NCBI GenBank assembly: GCA_022496185.1
Contig: WTXG01000183.1
Span: 1 to 64,000 of the forward strand
Source: Multifurca ochricompacta
Lineage: Eukaryota > Basidiomycota > Agaricomycetes > Russulales > Russulaceae
Direction of reading: 5' to 3'
Length of the DNA stretch: 64,000 bases
Positions within the stretch are counted from its first letter, which is position 1. Every line of letters starts with the position of its first letter. Shown piece by piece: positions 32,714-42,990 of this stretch. Below the pieces are notes generated by a model. That model was given only the letters and a program-made list of their open reading frames with translations, was not told the origin of the DNA and made no database searches. A program made the position numbers and the translations under genes.

Positions 32714-33520
32714 TCAAGGTTTATTCTCCTGACATTTGGCGCATCCACGTATGTATTCGCGTATGAACGGCTTTAGATCCGGCCCTTCGTACTCTTGTTG
32801 GATCCTTTGTATCGTTTTGTCAATGCCCGGATGGCCCGCTAGTAAGTGATTGTGATACTGCTGAAGAATTTTGCGGCGTTCAGAGAGCGTCCAGGGAAAC
32901 GGGAGTTTGTCGTCAGTTACTGTCTTGATAAATAATTCATTGGGGAGGACTGTAACCTCTTGGTTGTCGTCCTCGCCATGGTCCGCATCGGGTCGGCGAG
33001 ATAACATATTGGCAATGGTGTGTAATTTTCCTGGGACGTGCTCAAGCGAGAAATCAAAGTCTGCAAGCTCCTGGAGCCAACGAGCTTGTCTACAATTCAG
33101 TTTTTGTGGTTCCTTAAAGTATTGAAGGTTATTATGATCAGTACGAATTAGGACTTTATGTCTAGCACCCATGAGATATTGTCGCCATGAGCAGAGTGCG
33201 ACAATGACTGCAAATAACTCGCGATCATAGATATCCCAGTTCCTTTGTGTCGCATCCAATGTTTTTGATAGATAAGTGATTGGGTGAAGGCGTCCTTTGG
33301 GATCCTTTTGACTGAGGGTGGCGCCCAGTGTGTACCCTGATGCGTCGGTATCTACAATGAAAGGTTTATCGAAGTCAGGTTGGGCTAAGACTGGCTGAGA
33401 TGTGACTCGTCGTTTTAGAGTATCGAAAGCGTTTTGTTCTTCTGTCATCCAGTGCCAAGTTTTCTTTATACTGGTCAAAGCATTCAGTGGGGCTGCGATT
33501 TTACTGAATCCCTGAATAAA
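32714..33520 (-). pseudogene. Gypsy-J RNase H and integrase zinc domain
   Basis: The sense runs FDTLKRRVTSQPVLAQPDF, RNase H DTDASGYTLGATLSQ, then LLAGHPGIDKTIQR ... GCAKCQENK, the HHCC zinc domain. A TGA separates it from the integrase core (ENKP-stop-LVGKAP, where K has ENKLKLTKKAP). Another at 33521-33523 separates it from RT (sister reading RRF). Confidence 0.88.
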
Positions 33521-34906
33521 TCAACGATAGAACTGGCAGAACCCCAGAAAGGATCGGACCTCTTTGACATTTGTGGGCATTTTCCAGGTGGCAACACCTT
33601 CTACTTTTACAGGATCCATGTGAATGCGGTCAGCCTCCAGAATGAGACCTAAGTATTCAATGCGTGTTTGTTCAAATGAGCATTTCTCCGGCTTGAGATA
33701 GAGGTCCAAATCACTAAGTTTATCCAAGATGCGATGTACTTTTGCATGATGATTGACCAGATCATGATCAGTATGGATGAGGATATTGTCCATATAAACG
33801 GTGAACCAAGCCCTTCCGTTAGTGTCACACTTGTCCAGTTCCTTTTGGAATTCAGCATTCATCATAGTCTGAAAGGTTGCTGGAGAGTTAGTTAACCCAA
33901 AGAACATCACATTTGGTTCAAATAGACCGCGGTTCGTTTTGAATGCTGCCTTCCAGCGATCTTCTGGGACGATGCGTATATTGTTATAGCCCCAGCATAT
34001 GTCCATCTTTGTAAATAAGGTACTACCGTGGACGTGATCTATTAGCTCTGGGATCAGCAGAAGAGGATACGTATTACGGATTGTCCAGTCATTTAGCTTT
34101 CGATAATCTTGAACAGGTTGGAGCTTGCTGTCTTTCTTCTTAATGAAAAAGAAGGGGGACGTGTAGGGTGATTTCAACTCCTGAATATAGCCCCTTTGTA
34201 AATGTTCTTCCAAAAACTTGTTTAATGCATCTTGCTCTCCTGGTCCAAGAGGGTAGATCTTGCAATCTAAAGTGGCTGGTGCATTGGGTTTTAATTCAAT
34301 TCGATGATCCCAGGGGTGCGGCGCTGGGAAGCACTGTGCCTCCTCGTTGCTAAAGACTTTGTGATGTTCATGATATTCAGGAGGTATGACCTGGTCCCAC
34401 GATCTTTCTATTTTGTCTTGTGCCTTGATGGCAAGTTCTTGTGCAATATTGAGACGTCGGATCCTGTCGCTAGGGAGAGCGAAGTGGATCTGTTGATTTA
34501 GTTGTCTGTTCTGCCAGTCAATTTGTGGATTTGTTGCTGCAAACCAAGGGTACCCCAGGATCATGTCGTCAGTGCTGATAGATGCGATGTAGAAGCGATG
34601 CCATTGGAGTCTGTTGTCTGTAGATACTAGCAGATCAACACATTGGGTGATTTTATTAGTGGCGTTAGGGGATCCATCTGCGTTTTGTAGTTGTTTTGGA
34701 ATCGTCAGACGTTTAACTGGGAATCTGTTTTTAATAATCATCCGATAACTGATGAAATTTTCCGTGGCTCCACTGTCCACAAGTGCTTGTATATGGGCCT
34801 CTTTTTTTGTCACTCCATGTAGGGGAACAGATATTTTCATTGCTCTGAGTGGTGATCTGAATACATGATGTGATACTAGTGCTCGAATGAAGGCCACGCC
34901 ATTCAA
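33521..34906 (-). pseudogene. Gypsy-J protease and reverse transcriptase
   Basis: This 461-codon open block carries protease (ALVDSGATENFISY, then MILGYPWFAA) and RT ([42 protein letters not shown]). The catalytic box reads YMDNIL (about 33783-33800) instead of YMDDIL, a GAT-to-AAT type change that should abolish polymerase activity. The block ends at FCQFYR before a TGA. Confidence 0.9.
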
Positions 34907-36215
34907 GCGATATAAAAATCCTCATCTCCTTTAAATTGATTTTGTAACTCCAGTTGCTGTTCATCAGTCATGGTCTTGAGAGCAGCCACCAACGCGGGAA
35001 TGCTAATCGCAGAAACAGAGGGTGCCATGAGCACTGGGGAGGGGGCCGCAGGCGCAGTGGGTACTGCTGCAGTTGCGGGTGGCACTTCCGAGATGGTGGC
35101 AGTCTGAGCCGGTGCATTTACACCAGTCCTAGGTTTTTTGTTTGGGCAGTCGCGGACAAGATGACCTCGTCATCCGCATTCAAAACAACGTCCTTCCTTC
35201 TTATACTGTTCCTTTTCTTCAGCAGTGACAGCCTTCTTTATGGTGTCTATGTCCATGGTGTTAGGATTGCATTTCTTGTAAAAGGTGAACTTGTTTCCAC
35301 GTGGGGACGGATCTGTGTTCTTTTTCCTACCGACAATACCTCAGAGAAAGACCCAGTTGGCTTGGTGTCGTCTAGCTGAGTCAGTGGCTTCCTCTAGTGT
35401 TTGCGGCTGGTCCTGAGTTAGGATTGTAGTGGCTAGTCCAGTGGGCAGTCCACAATAGAAGTATTGTCAAACACTGGCGTCGTCTAAGTGCAGCTCAGCC
35501 CGAACAGCTAGATTGTGGAACTCTGCGATATAATCATCAATGTTGCCATCTTTCATTTGTAATCTCTTGAGCGCTTGCAGCGCTCTTTGCCCTGCCGCCA
35601 CATCGGACCAGGCGGCAATGAAGGTTTGTCGGAAGATGTCCCATGGTCATTGAACTCTAATTCTATTTTGAGCGATGTCGACTAGCCAATTGGTCTGCTC
35701 TTCGACCCATCAATCGACTTTCAGTCCTCTCATCAACGCCAATACATACGCTATGCGGCTTTGCTCGTCCAGAATGGTAGCCGCATATTTGTTCAAAACA
35801 AGTGTAACTCAAGCTGAGCAAACCACCGTTTTGCCGTGGAGCGGTCGCCTTCAAAGAAAGGTGGGGGTGCTCCTTTGATTCACCCTGCTACTGGGATATT
35901 TGGCGCTAATCCTAGAGCAGGGCCTGGTGGGCCTCCTCCTGGTGGGCCTCCTCCACCTCCGGGGCCGCTTCCTCCGCCTCCTGGTGGGCCGCCACCTGAC
36001 AAGGTTTGTCCCGTTCCTGTGAATTGGGAAGGGGTCGTCCCAGGGTTGTACTAACTGTGGTAGGGAGTGCTGTCGTCATCAATGTTGTTGGGTTGCTCAA
36101 GAGTGAGGCTGTTGGTGGTGCCATGGGGAGCGCGATGGGTGTGAGAAAAGGTTCCTCAGGTAAGTTCAATCCAGTCTCTTCGGGTGCTATACGTACAGCT
36201 TCAATCTGACTCAAG
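34907..36215 (-). pseudogene. Gypsy-J gag
   Basis: The degenerate sense includes an acidic and Pro/Gly-rich N-terminal region, FFEGDRSTAKRWFAQLELHL, FRQTFIAAWSDVAAGQRAL, NIDDYIAEFHNLAVRAELHL and the knuckle CFECG-RGHLVRDC, in which the residue after CFECG is a stop. Several TGA codons and frameshifts are present. One near 34917 at a short T run joins it to protease. The architecture equals Gypsy-K gag. Confidence 0.8.
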
Positions 36216-36491
36216 TTATTAGGGTGTATGTGGTACCAAACACCTCAATACCAATCAACAGCAAGGTTAGTCTGTTGATACGGGACCCAGTAACCGCGGA
36301 AGGGAATGTCTTGCTCGTGTGCTTCAAGCCAATGCGCGGATCGCTTCAGATGTTGAGGGAGGTTGTCACTGGTCCTGGGAGGGAGTATAAAAGGGAATCG
36401 AATGGAAGTCGTGGTGTCGGGAGTCGGGGCAAGGGACGCGTCGTCGTCTCCTTGCGGCTCTGGTGAGTTTTCTTTATTCTGTGAAGTCTGT

Positions 36492-36504
36492 AAGTCTGTT
36501 CTAA
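36492..36504 (-). other. Gypsy-J primer-binding site (self-priming type)
   Basis: On the minus strand TTAGAACAGACTT follows the 5' LTR. AGAACAGACTT is the exact complement of AAGTCTGTTCT at 36758-36768 (minus) in the LTR. The leader between here and gag (36216-36491) holds nothing I recognise. Confidence 0.75.
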
Positions 36505-37089
36505 TGTCACAGCCAGGTGCATGCTGTGTCAAGATCAGGAAATTGTTTGAGTTTGAAGCAACTAGATCAAGATCGAGTCTTTAATCAAGATGAGTTAAGC
36601 CCACACAAGTTAGAGGGGCGCGCGCAAGATGCAGGATTGAGCAGCAACACTAAGTCCTGCCACAAGCTTACTGGGGTTCGAAGACCTCCTAAGACGCAAC
36701 TTAGAAGGCTCAAGAGTGGGTTTCTGTGAGTCTTGATACACCTGTATTGAACACAGGAGAACAGACTTAAGGTCTGTTCTCTAGAATGTAGTAGGTTTAA
36801 ATACAGTTGAATCACTACTAGAGATAAGAGTCTAGCCAATGAAGTAAAGTAGGTATAGTAGGATGATATCATGCTGCATCACAGTGACTTCAAAGCTACG
36901 TCATACCACGTCATATAAGTACAGGAGATGGGCTAGGCCAGTACATAAGTAAACAGTAAACAATAGAGGGGTTACGCCCTCTATAGTATTTGGTCAGTTA
37001 ACCTAGTTAGATAGGTTAACTGATACAACTCAGACAGTTATTCAAACAGTCGACAAAGAAAAGAAAAGTAAGGAAAACAAACTGTCACA
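36505..37089 (-). repeat. Gypsy-J 5' LTR (LTR5)
   Basis: 585 bp. A minus-strand TATA-like TGTATTTAAAC lies at 36796-36806, and the inferred start AAGTCTGTTCT (36758-36768) lies within a palindrome (AGAACAGAC ... GTCTGTTCT). Confidence 0.95.
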
Positions 37090-37094
37090 CCCAC

Positions 37095-38244
37095 TGTAGT
37101 TGTCAAAAATTTCCCATCTGCTCACCCCTCCACACATCCCTCCTCTCCCATTGACTATGAAGCTGCAGAAGTGTGAGTCAAGAATCAATCCCCCAACCCC
37201 AATGATGACTTTGACCACTGTGAAGAACCTCACCCGAACAACCTATTGGGGATGGAATTGGATGATGAAGTTCTGGAGTTCCCATTCTTTGCCAACAACC
37301 CGAACTCCTCCATGTACTTCCCTCTTGAGATCACCATGGCTGACAGAGAGGTCACCATTGCGAAATATATCTTCTACACCAACAGAGGAATGGACGTAGC
37401 CAGATGCATGAAGAAGAATGGCCCAGTCTATGAGGCCCTGGTTTATCTAGAGGAGAGATATACAGGTTGTCTCCATCATACAATGAGTGATGAACAACTC
37501 AGGCATTTAGCCACTGATGACTCTCGAGCCTTTGCAATAGACAAAGTGCTAAACGACATGTGCCTTCCGTGTCTCAAAGCAGAAGTAATGAGACTGCAGA
37601 AGAACCTGACACTGCGCACCACACTCAACAAACAGTACAAAGAACATGCAAAGATGATGATGAGATTGACTAGCAGGATGTTCCAAGTGGAGCAGGAACT
37701 GGTAGAAATTTGGAAGAGGCTGGAAAAGGGAGATGTGTATCAAACTATTGCTGAAAGGTACACTGACATGTATGTGTGGCCCCTCCCTCCACAATCATTG
37801 GGAGCTGCCCCAATGCTGCTGCTGAATCGATTTGAGATGCTGTGTATGCATGAGAATCCCTGTGGAGAGACATGTTGGCAGTGTGACAGTAAGTACCATA
37901 TCAGTTGGAACTGCCCCCTCAACCACAAGTGGTGCTGCCACTGTCACAGCAATTTACACTGGAGCCAATTCTGCATTTTTTGCCACATAGGTGTTGCCCC
38001 AATGATTATCAATCCATCTGGGTGGTGTGGCAAATGTCTCTGCCACAACTCAGGACATTGTGAGCTGGACTGCCCCATCCATGACCTATGCTATTTGTGT
38101 GGGCAATGTGGCCCTTACAGGTTCCTCTGTGCCCACAGATGTCCCCAGGATTCGGACAAAGAAAATTACACCATGGACAATCGTAATGTAGCTGACGATT
38201 ACTTGGACTTGGTGCAGGATGATGACAGTATGAGTTGCTTCTAG
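37095..38244 (+). CDS. Gypsy-C C-terminal extension, zinc-knuckle array protein
   Basis: After a short linker (HPSSPIDYEAAEV, one TGA at about 37171) an open frame of 332 codons runs 37246-38244. It contains DDEVLEFPFFANNPNSSMYF, VTIAKYIFYTNRGMDVARC and GPVYEALVYLEERY. A probable coiled coil follows from CLKAEVMRLQKNLTLR to VEQELVEIWKRLEKGDVYQ. Then come Cys/His motifs: CWQCDSKYHISWNC and CCHCHSNLHWSQFC (both C-x2-C-x4-H-x4-C), WCGKCLCHNSGHCELDC and CYLCGQCGPYRFLC. The tail is acidic with SDKENYTMD and YLDLVQDDD. Zinc knuckles suggest nucleic-acid binding. In Gypsy-E the same module is in frame with integrase, so it is normally the C-terminus of Pol. This is the only fully open copy. Confidence 0.85.
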
Positions 38245-38275
38245 CCGGGTCTGCTAGAACCAGAAGAGGGGGTGA

Positions 38276-38867
38276 TGTTATGACCTCTGCCAAGTAACCC
38301 CATTTTCTTCACCCTTCCCAACAAGAACCCCTCCTTACTGCCTACTCTACACTTCCTGATCACATCTCCATCCTGGGACCCATCACATGCCCTCCTCCCA
38401 TCCCCATGACCTGCTTTGTATCTGTTGACTTGACATTTATCCATGTTTACTTCTTTATCTCTTTATCTCCTTATCTTTACAACCGGACACTTACTTAATC
38501 CCCTATCAGAAGCCAGGCTTTATGCCATCTGCTTTTGTATATTCGGGCCCACCTGACTCCACTATCTTATCTATAGATGCCCACTCAATTACGTATATAT
38601 AAGTCCACTGTAACTACCTTGTAGACTTGAGACTCAACTTATTGAATACATCAGTGTTTGTCTTCTGGACAGTCCCCTTTGAACCTCAACTTAGTTGTCT
38701 CAGTGCTTTCAAAGCACTCCTCCACTCAACATTGTCTTAGGGAAGTGTGCTTTTGACTTTGACTCATCCCACATAAACTCCAAGAAGTCCTATTGACTTC
38801 TTATCTGAAACTCACAAATGAATGCTGTCACACACGTCGTGTGGAATGTCCCACACCAGATGTAACA
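38276..38867 (+). repeat. Gypsy-C 3' LTR (LTR2)
   Basis: This 592-bp partner of 10538-11137 is preceded by a purine tract (AGAAGAGGGGGTGA, 38262-38275) and followed by the duplication AAAGT. Confidence 0.96.
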
Positions 38868-40196
38868 AAAGTCCCTGTTATTCAATGCCATCTGGCAATT
38901 CCTGGCCAAACTATCTATTGGCTTCATTCTAAGATCACTAATTTACAATCTTACTCCACAATCTACACTGTAGATTACGATCAAATGCATAAGCACCTAG
39001 GACATCCTTCAAAGGAAGTCTTACATCATGCAAAAGATCACACTAAGGGATTCCCCTGAGATCTATCTTATCTGAAGACAGCTCCCTTATGTCTGGGATG
39101 TGCACAAGGCAAGATGCCTTTGCAATCTTATCTCCTGTCTGAAACACATGCCTCAAAGCCATTTGAGTGCATTCATTCAGATCTGAAGATCTTCCTGGTA
39201 GAATCTTATCATAAATACAAATATTTTATCAGCTTTATTGATGATTATATGTCATTCATGTGGATTGTCTGTTTGCACACTAAGTCTGCTGCAATAAATG
39301 CTTTGCAACAATTCCTTGCCATGATCACAAATCAACATAACACCACCATTAAAGAGTGGATGTCTGATGCTGGTGGCAAATACAAGTCTGATGTATTTAT
39401 GAATGTACTAAAAGATGAAGGGATAAAAATCCTACAGAGCATGCCTTATACTCCCCAACAAAATGGCCATGTGGAGCACTTCATGCACACTTGTATGGAT
39501 AAAGTGCAATTGATGTGCATTGAGTCATGTCTTCCAGACTCTTGGTGGGAATTTGCTGTATTGCATGCAGTGCATCTCTACAATAGGACTCCTGTACATT
39601 GCCTGAAATGGCAGACACCTTATGAAAAACTACATGGAGAGGCACCAGAGATATCTCATTTGTGCGTCTTTGGATGTGGTGTGTATGTCTACATTCCTGA
39701 AGAACATCACAGCAATAAACTAGCACCTAAGTCAGAACTTATGGTGTACATTGGGCAGGCAGATGGCATTAAAGGCCATCTGTTCATGAGGCTTAGCAAT
39801 AATCAATTATACACTCAAGCTACAGCCCTCTTTGATGAGAATCTCTTCCCTAAGTGTGATTCCACCAGACGGCATGGAGTTACAAAATTGAATGAGCCTC
39901 TACATACTGAAGGGCCAGATACACAGCCCATTCCTTTAGTGGACAATGATGATTTCCTACCATCTCACCTTCCACCTTCCAAACAAATAGAAGGACCTCA
40001 GGTTCTTGACAAAGAACCTAGCACTTCACAGCCAGAGTTACCCTTGCCTTCTCCTGTGCCAGAACAACAACCAGTGCCTTTGCAGTGCTCTACACAGGAA
40101 AGGAAAGTTGCACTTCGCCCTGGGAATGTCTATGGGGATAACAGGCACCCTGTTGATCAGATTACAGACATTCAGTGGATGCAGCAATGGAGATGA
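38868..40196 (+). pseudogene. Copia-B pre-integrase and integrase
   Basis: The sense resumes with VIQCHLAIPGQTIYWLHS and the zinc motif HKHLGHPSKEVL ... CLGCAQGK. The integrase core follows: Asp in HSDLKIFL, Asp in WMSDAGGKYKSD, and Glu at NGHVEHFMHT (usual NGVAER). The Pro-rich region before RT closes the block. TGA codons near 39057 and 40194 interrupt it. HSDLKIFLVES keeps the first catalytic Asp but the surrounding block is diverged. Confidence 0.87.
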
Positions 40197-40199
40197 GCA

Positions 40200-41987
40200 G
40201 TGGAACCTCAGGGTAGCTCCCCAATTCCATCCATGCATTTGAGACAGGTTCCTGGTCCTAGTCTCGACACTCCGGCCTGCACTAGTGATGATCTGCTTAC
40301 ACCCATAAGGGGGAGTGATGATGAAGTTGAGGATCTAGTAGATCTCGTATCTCAACTAGCCCAGGAAGGGGGAGGAGAATTTGTGAATTATCTGCTTGCC
40401 AATGCAGTTCCACATGATTCACAGCCACTAGACACATCCAATATACAAGAGTGGACATATAGAGATATTTTGCACATGCCTGATGTGCAACAAAAGGAAT
40501 GGAAGACTGCCTGTCACAAAGAACTTGAGGCACTTCACAGACAGAAAGTCTTTATGCTTGTGGACCCTCCCAAAGGGAGGAAGACAATTAAAAACAGATG
40601 GGTCTTTGACCAGAAATCTGATGGTCATAAGAAAGCCAGGCTTGTAGCCAAAGGCTTTTCTCAGGTTGAAGGCATTGACTTTAATGAAATATTCTCGCCT
40701 GTTGTAAGGTTTGAGACTGTCCAGTTGATGCTCGCACTTGCAGCACTTGAGGATTGGCACATCACTGGATTAGACATCAAAAGTGCTTTCCTGTATGGTG
40801 AACTAGATGAAGAGCTATACATGGAACAACCTGAAGGTTTCAAAATTAAAGGACAAGAAACCAAAGTGCTACAACTACAACACACCATTTATGGTCTTAA
40901 ACAAGCTGCCTTAGCATGGTGGAAGGTGCTGGATAAATCCATGGCAGCAATGGGCTGTAAACACCTACTCTCTGACTCAGGCCTATTTCTATATAAGGCT
41001 AATAATGGGTCAATTGTCATCATCATTGTATATGTCGATGATGCATTATTTATGGGAAATGACAAAGTCCTAGTCAGAAAATTAAAAACTGACTTCATGA
41101 ACAAATGGGAGTGCAGGGATCTAGGAGATACAAAGGAGTTCTTGCAAATGTGCATAACTAGGAAGGATGGCAAAATTTTACTTGATCAACAGCCATACCT
41201 AACTAAAGTGCTGCAACACTTTGGGATGCTTAATGCGAAATTTGTGCCCACTCCTCTCCCAGAAGGCTATCATCCAGAGCCTAACACTGAACCTGCCAAT
41301 CCTTCCATTTGTTCAAAGTTCCAGCAAGTAATCAGCTCATTACTTTACATTATGTTGGGCATGCAACCAGATATTGCCTTTGCAGTTACAAGGCTATCTC
41401 AATTTGCTGCTAATCCACCTCAAGATCATCTTGATCGAGCACTGTATATCTGCCAATATTTAGCCAGCACATCTGATTACATGCTTATCTATGATGGCAG
41501 ATCAAATGGCAGATTGATCATGTGCGCTGATTCTGATTGGGCATCAAACCCAATAGATCACCGATCTACTACTGGATATATGGTGAAAATAGCGAATGGG
41601 ATATTCAGCTGGAATTCTAGAGTGCAAAAGACCACAGCGCTCTCATCCACTGAAGCAGAATACATGTTGCTTTCTGACACAATGTGACAGATTGTATGGA
41701 TCAAATTGCTTCTAAGCAAAATTGGTATTGATCTAGGACCCATTCCCCTCTGCAGTGATAACCAAGGCTCCATCTTTATGGCCTCTAATCCTGTACAGGA
41801 GCAACAGATAAAACATATTGATATCCACTTCCACTACATTAGACAAATTGTACAGGAGAAGAAAATTGAGCTATTCTTTATAGAAGGCTCTGAAAATCCC
41901 GCAGACATGTTCACCAAGAATTTGGGATGTGTCAAATTCCTGAAATTCAGGAGTCAACTTGGGCTAGAGATTAACTTGCCTAAGTAG
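40200..41987 (+). pseudogene. Copia-B reverse transcriptase and RNase H
   Basis: An open frame (40200-41687) carries RT: KEWKTACHKELEALHRQKVF, NRWVFDQKSDGHKKARLVAK, DIKSAFLYGELDEELYMEQP and the catalytic YVDDALFMG (about 41032-41058). RNase H has CADSDWASNPIDHRSTTGYM and SSTEAEYMLLSDT, then a TGA at 41685-41687 where the related pattern is Arg. It continues to CSDNQGSIFMASNP ... HIDIHFHYIRQIV and a stop at 41987. One stop aside, the catalytic residues look intact. Confidence 0.9.
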
Positions 41988-42033
41988 GGAGAATTGCTTA
42001 GCATGCTTAGTAGCGGCACTTAGCAAGGGGGAG

Positions 42034-42298
42034 TGTTGAACCAAGATACCAGTACAGAGGCTCCAGGATAGTGGTACAACATGATTGTGATCATGCATAG
42101 ATAACACAAGTAAGAACATGTTCATAATTAGCTAGATTACTTAGAATATACATCTAAGATTGGGCATGTGATCAAATCACATCAATAACAAGATAATGCA
42201 CTCGTATAATTAAGTAGCTGATATAGTACATTAAATTGTATATAAACTACTGTATAACTGCTATAGATTAAGCAGTTGCTATCGCATTAATGACTGCA
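42034..42298 (+). repeat. Copia-B 3' LTR (probable)
   Basis: It starts TGTTGAACCAAG after the purine tract AGCAAGGGGGAG and ends about GACTGCA. A TATA box (GTATATAAAC, about 42239-42248) is inside. The 5' LTR is outside the window except perhaps its last two bases, so the right end rests on the CA rule and the shared ATCT. Confidence 0.7.
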
Positions 42299-42990
42299 TC
42301 TCAGTCTCAAAGTAAAACAAAGGTGAGATAGCTAGCAGTAATGTAGTATCTAGTGTAGGCTGCACCATACCTGTTCTATAACCTCCAGAAGATGAAGAGC
42401 ACAAACCCATCCCAGTCCTGCTGCACCCCCACCAGAGCAACCACTTCCCCCTGTCCCAGAGCCCTTCCTTGCCCATCTAAACTATTCCCTCATCCCACTC
42501 ACATCCACTCAGCTTGCCCAGGCATCAACACCATTCCTGAATCTCCTGGTCATAGAATCTGATCAATCTTGATCTTGATCCCCTTCTATCATTCATCTAG
42601 TCAATCACATCTACCCTGTTACAGATATCTATGTCTCTGGGACATTACCCACCTGAAACCCTAGTGAACTGTGAGAATTCCATATCCACTGCTCAGCCCA
42701 GCTTGCAACCCAAAGAGCCAATCACCTTGATGTCTACCACCCCTTGAGTGAAGCTAACTGCATCACCACAGACCCCTTGTACTTTGAAAACCTCCTCTGG
42801 CACCTTCACATCATTATTTCTGCCTCAGGAATAGTTGAAGAGTATTATTGGATCCACAGAAACATCTGCAACTATTGTCTAGACTGTGCCATTCTTCACC
42901 CAGCCTATCAAGTTTTCTATGCTTGGAATGCCCTAGGGTGGACTACATACTGCCTTAACACTTGCTCTGAATGACCTCAGAATGACCTCT
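42299..42990 (+). other. Unassigned stretch upstream of Gypsy-D gag
   Basis: About 690 bases of low-complexity, Pro/Ser-coding-like sequence without a stable frame. It is probably the leader or N-terminal gag region of Gypsy-D, into which Copia-B may have inserted. No LTR pair or domain could be identified. Confidence 0.4.

Larger units (their letters stand above)
22549..37089 (-). mobile_element. Gypsy-J: Ty3/Gypsy chromovirus, family LTR5, with an extra 3' ORF
   Basis: LTRs of 585 bp (right 36505-37089; left split as 22549-23056 plus 30178-30254) are flanked by CCCAC (22544-22548, 37090-37094). The order on the minus strand is gag, protease, RT, RNase H, integrase, chromodomain and a separate ORF3. 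Gypsy-K sits in the left LTR. I count about 13 LTR differences, 11 of them CG/TG/CA. Confidence 0.97.
10538..38867 (+). mobile_element. Gypsy-C: Ty3/Gypsy chromovirus, family LTR2, inserted in Copia-B
   Basis: LTRs of 600 and 592 bp (10538-11137, 38276-38867) begin TGTTA and end AACA. They are flanked by AAAGT (10533-10537 and 38868-38872). Its own sequence is about 7.6 kb; the rest is Copia-I (16047-22285) and Gypsy-J (22549-37089). The order is gag, protease, RT, RNase H, integrase, chromodomain and C-terminal extension. The pol part is broken by many stops, but the final 332-codon extension frame is intact. Confidence 0.97.
1..42298 (+). mobile_element. Copia-B: degenerate Ty1/Copia element, outer host of the left nest
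   Basis: The element survives as three blocks, 1-727, 9331-10537 and 38868-42298. The coding sense resumes exactly across each insertion once the 5-bp target duplications (AAGAT, AAAGT) are removed. Domain order is gag, protease, integrase, reverse transcriptase, RNase H, which is the Copia order. A 3' LTR candidate lies at 42034-42298 behind a purine tract, and the window appears to open at the last bases of the 5' LTR. Several frameshifts and TGA stops make it non-functional. It is older than Gypsy-A and Gypsy-C, which both sit inside it. Its own target duplication cannot be checked because the left flank is outside the window. Confidence 0.9.

Noticed and set aside
35836..36054. Collagen-like Gly/Pro-rich frame on the plus strand
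   Set aside because: It is the complement of the Pro/Gly/acidic linker of Gypsy-J gag and has no support as a gene.
42616..42640. TGTTACAG resembling an LTR start in the Gypsy-D leader
   Set aside because: No partner copy, purine tract or target duplication was found.
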